DNA of 64,000 nucleotides from Haloferax sp. Atlit-12N (GTDB lineage Archaea > Halobacteriota > Halobacteria > Halobacteriales > Haloferacaceae). Position numbers and translations under genes: made by a program. Under the pieces are notes generated by a model. It did not search any database. It worked only from the letters and a program-made list of their open reading frames with translations, and was not told where the DNA came from. How positions within the stretch are numbered: the first letter of the stretch is position 1; each line of letters starts with the position of its first letter. The DNA lies in contig NZ_PSYW01000002.1 in NCBI RefSeq assembly GCF_003383095.1, forward strand, positions 248,001 through 312,000, given 5' to 3'. This document shows, in pieces, positions 62,962 through 64,000 of the stretch.

Positions 62962-63100
62962 GGTTGGCGTGCGGGTGTACTCCCGAGTATCTATTAACAT
63001 TAATTGTGTAAGTCATGACCATCAGAACGAACGGACTACGAATTCAGGAGAATCGACGGGTCGAGACAGGCCTAAGCCGCAGTCCACCGTATCGTCTCGT

Positions 63101-63742
63101 ATGAACGACACGACCGCGAACCTCGTCTCGATACCCGTCGGCGACGCGGTGCTGGAGGGCGACCTCCGTATTCCCCCCGGGGCGTCGGGCCTCGTGGTGT
63201 TCGCCCACGGCAGTGGCAGCAGTCGGAAGAGCCCGCGGAACAACTTCGTCGCCGAGGTCATCCGTGACCGCGGGGTCGGGACGCTCCTTTTCGACCTACT
63301 CACGGAGGCGGAAGACGAGCAGTACGAAACGAGGTTCGACATCCCGCTTTTGACTGAGCGACTGCTCGGCGCGACCGAGTGGCTCCGCGGCCGCGACGAC
63401 ACCTCCGACCTCGATTACGGCTACTTCGGGTCGAGCACCGGCGCGGCGGCGGCGCTCCTCGCGGCGGCCGACCTCGGCGACGACGCCGGTGCGGTGGTCT
63501 CTCGCGGCGGGCGCGTCGACCTCGCGTCGTCCCGACTCGGCGACGTGACGGCACCGACGCTGTTCGTCGTCGGCGGTGCCGACGAACCGGTCTTGAGCCT
63601 GAACCGCGACGCGTTCGCGGAACTCGACTGCGAGAAGTCGCTGGAAGTCGTCGCCGGCGCGGGCCACCTGTTCGAGGGGCCGGGCGAGTTGGACGAGGTG
63701 GCCGGTCTCGCCGCCGACTGGTTCGAAGCAAACCTCGGCTGA
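63101..63742 (+). CDS. Alpha/beta hydrolase (dienelactone-hydrolase-like)
   Basis: A 213-residue enzyme with a G110-S-S112-T-G nucleophile elbow, an acid in GGADEP and the His in VAGAGHLFEG, giving a complete triad. FAHGSGSSRKSPRNNFVAEV is the oxyanion-side loop typical of this hydrolase subfamily. Substrate unknown. The ATG at 63101 is used because the region upstream, in an otherwise open frame, is the divergent promoter zone of the E1-alpha gene. Confidence 0.85.
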   Translation: MNDTTANLVSIPVGDAVLEGDLRIPPGASGLVVFAHGSGSSRKSPRNNFVAEVIRDRGVGTLLFDLLTEAEDEQYETRFDIPLLTERLLGATEWLRGRDDTSDLDYGYFGSSTGAAAALLAAADLGDDAGAVVSRGGRVDLASSRLGDVTAPTLFVVGGADEPVLSLNRDAFAELDCEKSLEVVAGAGHLFEGPGELDEVAGLAADWFEANLG

Positions 63743-63791
63743 GCGCATCGCCCGCGAAGACGAATCTGGGGCGACCGGGGCGGGTCGGGAA

Positions 63792-63923
63792 TCAGTGCGA
63801 GAACTTGCGGTCCTTCGTGGGGTCTTCGACGACGACCCACCAGCGAGCGTCCTCCTTGGGGTGGCGGCGCTCGACGTGTTCGTCGAGTCGCTCGCCGGTG
63901 TCGAAACCGCGACCGCAGAGCAT
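63792..63923 (-). CDS. Micro-protein with C2H2-like half motif
   Basis: A 43-residue open frame from ATG 63921-63923 to TGA 63792-63794. It reads MLCGRGFDTGERLDEHVERRHP, then WWVVVEDPTKDRKFSH. The pattern CxxxF...HxxxRHP is like a C2H2 zinc finger that has lost the first Cys, and an in-frame stop lies just upstream, so the missing Cys is not simply cut off. It is likely real because codon use is G/C at third positions and the composition is acidic/basic like neighbours, but its size makes certainty low. Confidence 0.45.
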   Translation of the reverse strand: MLCGRGFDTGERLDEHVERRHPKEDARWWVVVEDPTKDRKFSH

Positions 63924-64000
63924 AGATGACTACCCACCTCCGACGCGACCGAACTGTTGCAGACGGCCTGAACCGGTACGTTTAGAACGGTTTATTCGAA

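Noticed and set aside
1..64000. Searched for CRISPR arrays, insertion sequences, integrases, toxin-antitoxin pairs, restriction or other defence genes.
   Set aside because: None was seen. The gene content is housekeeping or haloarchaeal conserved, with uniform base composition.

Overview
The window is GC-rich, acidic-proteome DNA typical of a haloarchaeon. Proteins are rich in Asp and Glu, lipoproteins carry a Tat twin-arginine plus lipobox, and many genes have an A/T-rich TATA-like box 26-30 nt before the start codon (leaderless mRNAs). The genus is probably Haloferax: the protein at 37167-37430 is, from memory, nearly identical to the H. volcanii ubiquitin-like modifier SAMP1. It is ordinary chromosome with about 67 genes packed on both strands. 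I found no rRNA, tRNA, CRISPR array, insertion sequence, prophage or origin.

Region by region. 0-8 kb: a truncated degenerate receiver protein, an NRAMP-like transporter lacking the classic metal motifs, a polysaccharide flippase, a two-RCK potassium channel with a gene remnant beside it, a Tat lipoprotein and a geranylgeranyl-reductase-family flavoprotein. 8-19 kb: a D-2-hydroxyacid dehydrogenase, ilvD, a MoaB with a histidine-rich tail, an HTH regulator, an MDR oxidoreductase, a Vms1-like peptidyl-tRNA hydrolase and a DgcN/DgcA-like pair. 19-28 kb: PspA, transcription factor TFS with a coiled-coil zinc protein and a RecA/KaiC-like protein, a GHMP-family beta-RFAP synthase homologue, and DUF4382 and DUF4397 exported proteins. 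28-36 kb: a pyrG-guaAb-small protein operon, a sugar O-acetyltransferase, an aldo/keto reductase, a CPxCG zinc microprotein and PEP carboxylase with an inverted repeat at its promoter.

36-47 kb: a Rieske protein, then a potassium/stress block. Two tandem membrane proteins with C-terminal RCK_C domains sit in the same transcription direction as SAMP1, and are divergent from a TrkA-type channel and an HPP/universal-stress fusion. A nucleoside/pentose block follows (uridine phosphorylase, PfkB kinase, deoxyribose-phosphate aldolase). 47-55 kb: a Ca2+/cation antiporter, two overlapping beta-propeller lipoproteins, a tRNA methylthiotransferase, a GNAT enzyme, signal peptidase I and a CDF transporter. 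55-64 kb: a HIT protein, methionine aminopeptidase, a PPP-type phosphatase, polyphosphate kinase, and an E1-alpha/E1-beta/lipoyl-domain operon with no full E2 or E3.

The most interesting items are the membrane RCK_C pair co-directional with SAMP1, the histidine-rich MoaB, the motif-deviant NRAMP protein, the Walker-A-deviant RecA-like protein, the DgcN/DgcA pair, the orphan E1-lipoyl operon, an 8-bp repeat array after deoC, and the palindrome at the ppc promoter. None is clearly a wholly new defence or mobile system. Functions are read by eye from sequence and family knowledge; no database search was run.
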